Assembly: GCA_944328845.1 (NCBI GenBank)
Contig: CALVHV010000002.1
Location: 1-60,219 of the forward strand
Source of the DNA: an uncultured Clostridia bacterium
Lineage (GTDB): Bacteria > Bacillota > Clostridia > Christensenellales > Borkfalkiaceae
Reading direction: 5' to 3'
DNA: 60,219 nucleotides
Of this stretch, positions 57,552 to 60,219 are shown one piece after another (position 1 is the stretch's first letter; each line of letters opens with the position of its first letter). The notes beneath the pieces were generated by a model. That model ran no database searches. It saw nothing but the letters and a program-made list of their open reading frames with translations, and was not told where the DNA came from. The position numbers were made by a program, and so were the translations under genes.

Positions 57552-60219
<2,668 letters not shown>

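Overview
The window looks like chromosomal DNA of an anaerobic, spore-lineage member of the Firmicutes, class Clostridia, with fairly high GC. The evidence is a T-box leader, spmA/spmB and spoVT with promoters resembling sporulation sigma-factor sites, an IscR-IscS-IscU iron-sulphur operon, a TatD-linked radical SAM protein, many Shine-Dalgarno sequences close to AGGAGG, and TTGACA-17-TATAAT promoters. A family or genus cannot be named from the sequence alone. I see no phage, insertion sequence, CRISPR array or rRNA, and no complete tRNA.

Layout, left to right. 1-1085 (minus) holds three tandem HTH regulators. 1226-2400 has a 60-aa ORF and a membrane protein. 2531-6556 is housekeeping and salvage: a NadD-YqeK fusion, rsfS, pdp and deoC. 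6600-8515 is an asparagine T-box plus asnB. 8556-11833 holds queH, then iscR-iscS-iscU and a flavin-type split-barrel protein. 11914-12441 is a MATE transporter remnant behind an attenuated leader. 12523-21025 (minus) is a metG ... tatD ... rsmA block into which a regulator, an ECF sigma factor, a membrane beta-propeller protein and a lipoprotein have been inserted. 21137-22214 is spmAB. 22402-22555 is a candidate small RNA with its own promoter and terminator. 22713-25905 holds a glyoxalase, argF and a shared sugar-transporter ATPase. 27522-30300 (minus) is an RNA-repair-type pair, slipin-rtcB, preceded by a tRNA-like element. 30678-34075 is a two-component system with small membrane proteins. 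34229-36357 (minus) is a WYL regulator pair. 36458-39445 is a DUF5058-type membrane pair with an M20 peptidase. 39721-44227 is spoVT-spoVB-like-mazG-dus. 44269-46915 holds an acyltransferase and an acyl-CoA synthetase. 47001-49357 (minus) is a GntR/ABC operon. 49379-52763 (minus) is ispDF, an internally duplicated membrane protein and radA. 52839-53084 (minus) is rqcP. 53201 to the right edge is rpoB and the first two thirds of rpoC.

Working together: pdp and deoC degrade pyrimidine deoxynucleosides to C2 and C3 units. The isc genes build Fe-S clusters under a probably autoregulated IscR-like repressor. The T-box couples asparagine synthesis to uncharged tRNA-Asn. The spm and spoV genes belong to sporulation.

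Observations most worth follow-up: the rtcB-slipin operon with a T-arm-bearing leader; the 119-nt candidate sRNA with a C5 single-stranded stretch; three genes whose -10 box lies so close to the ATG that a leaderless or nearly leaderless mRNA is predicted; the 27-bp operator before iscR and the triple 9-bp repeat before the GntR gene; and the rpoB leader, which carries a 27-codon upstream ORF and an opposing promoter.
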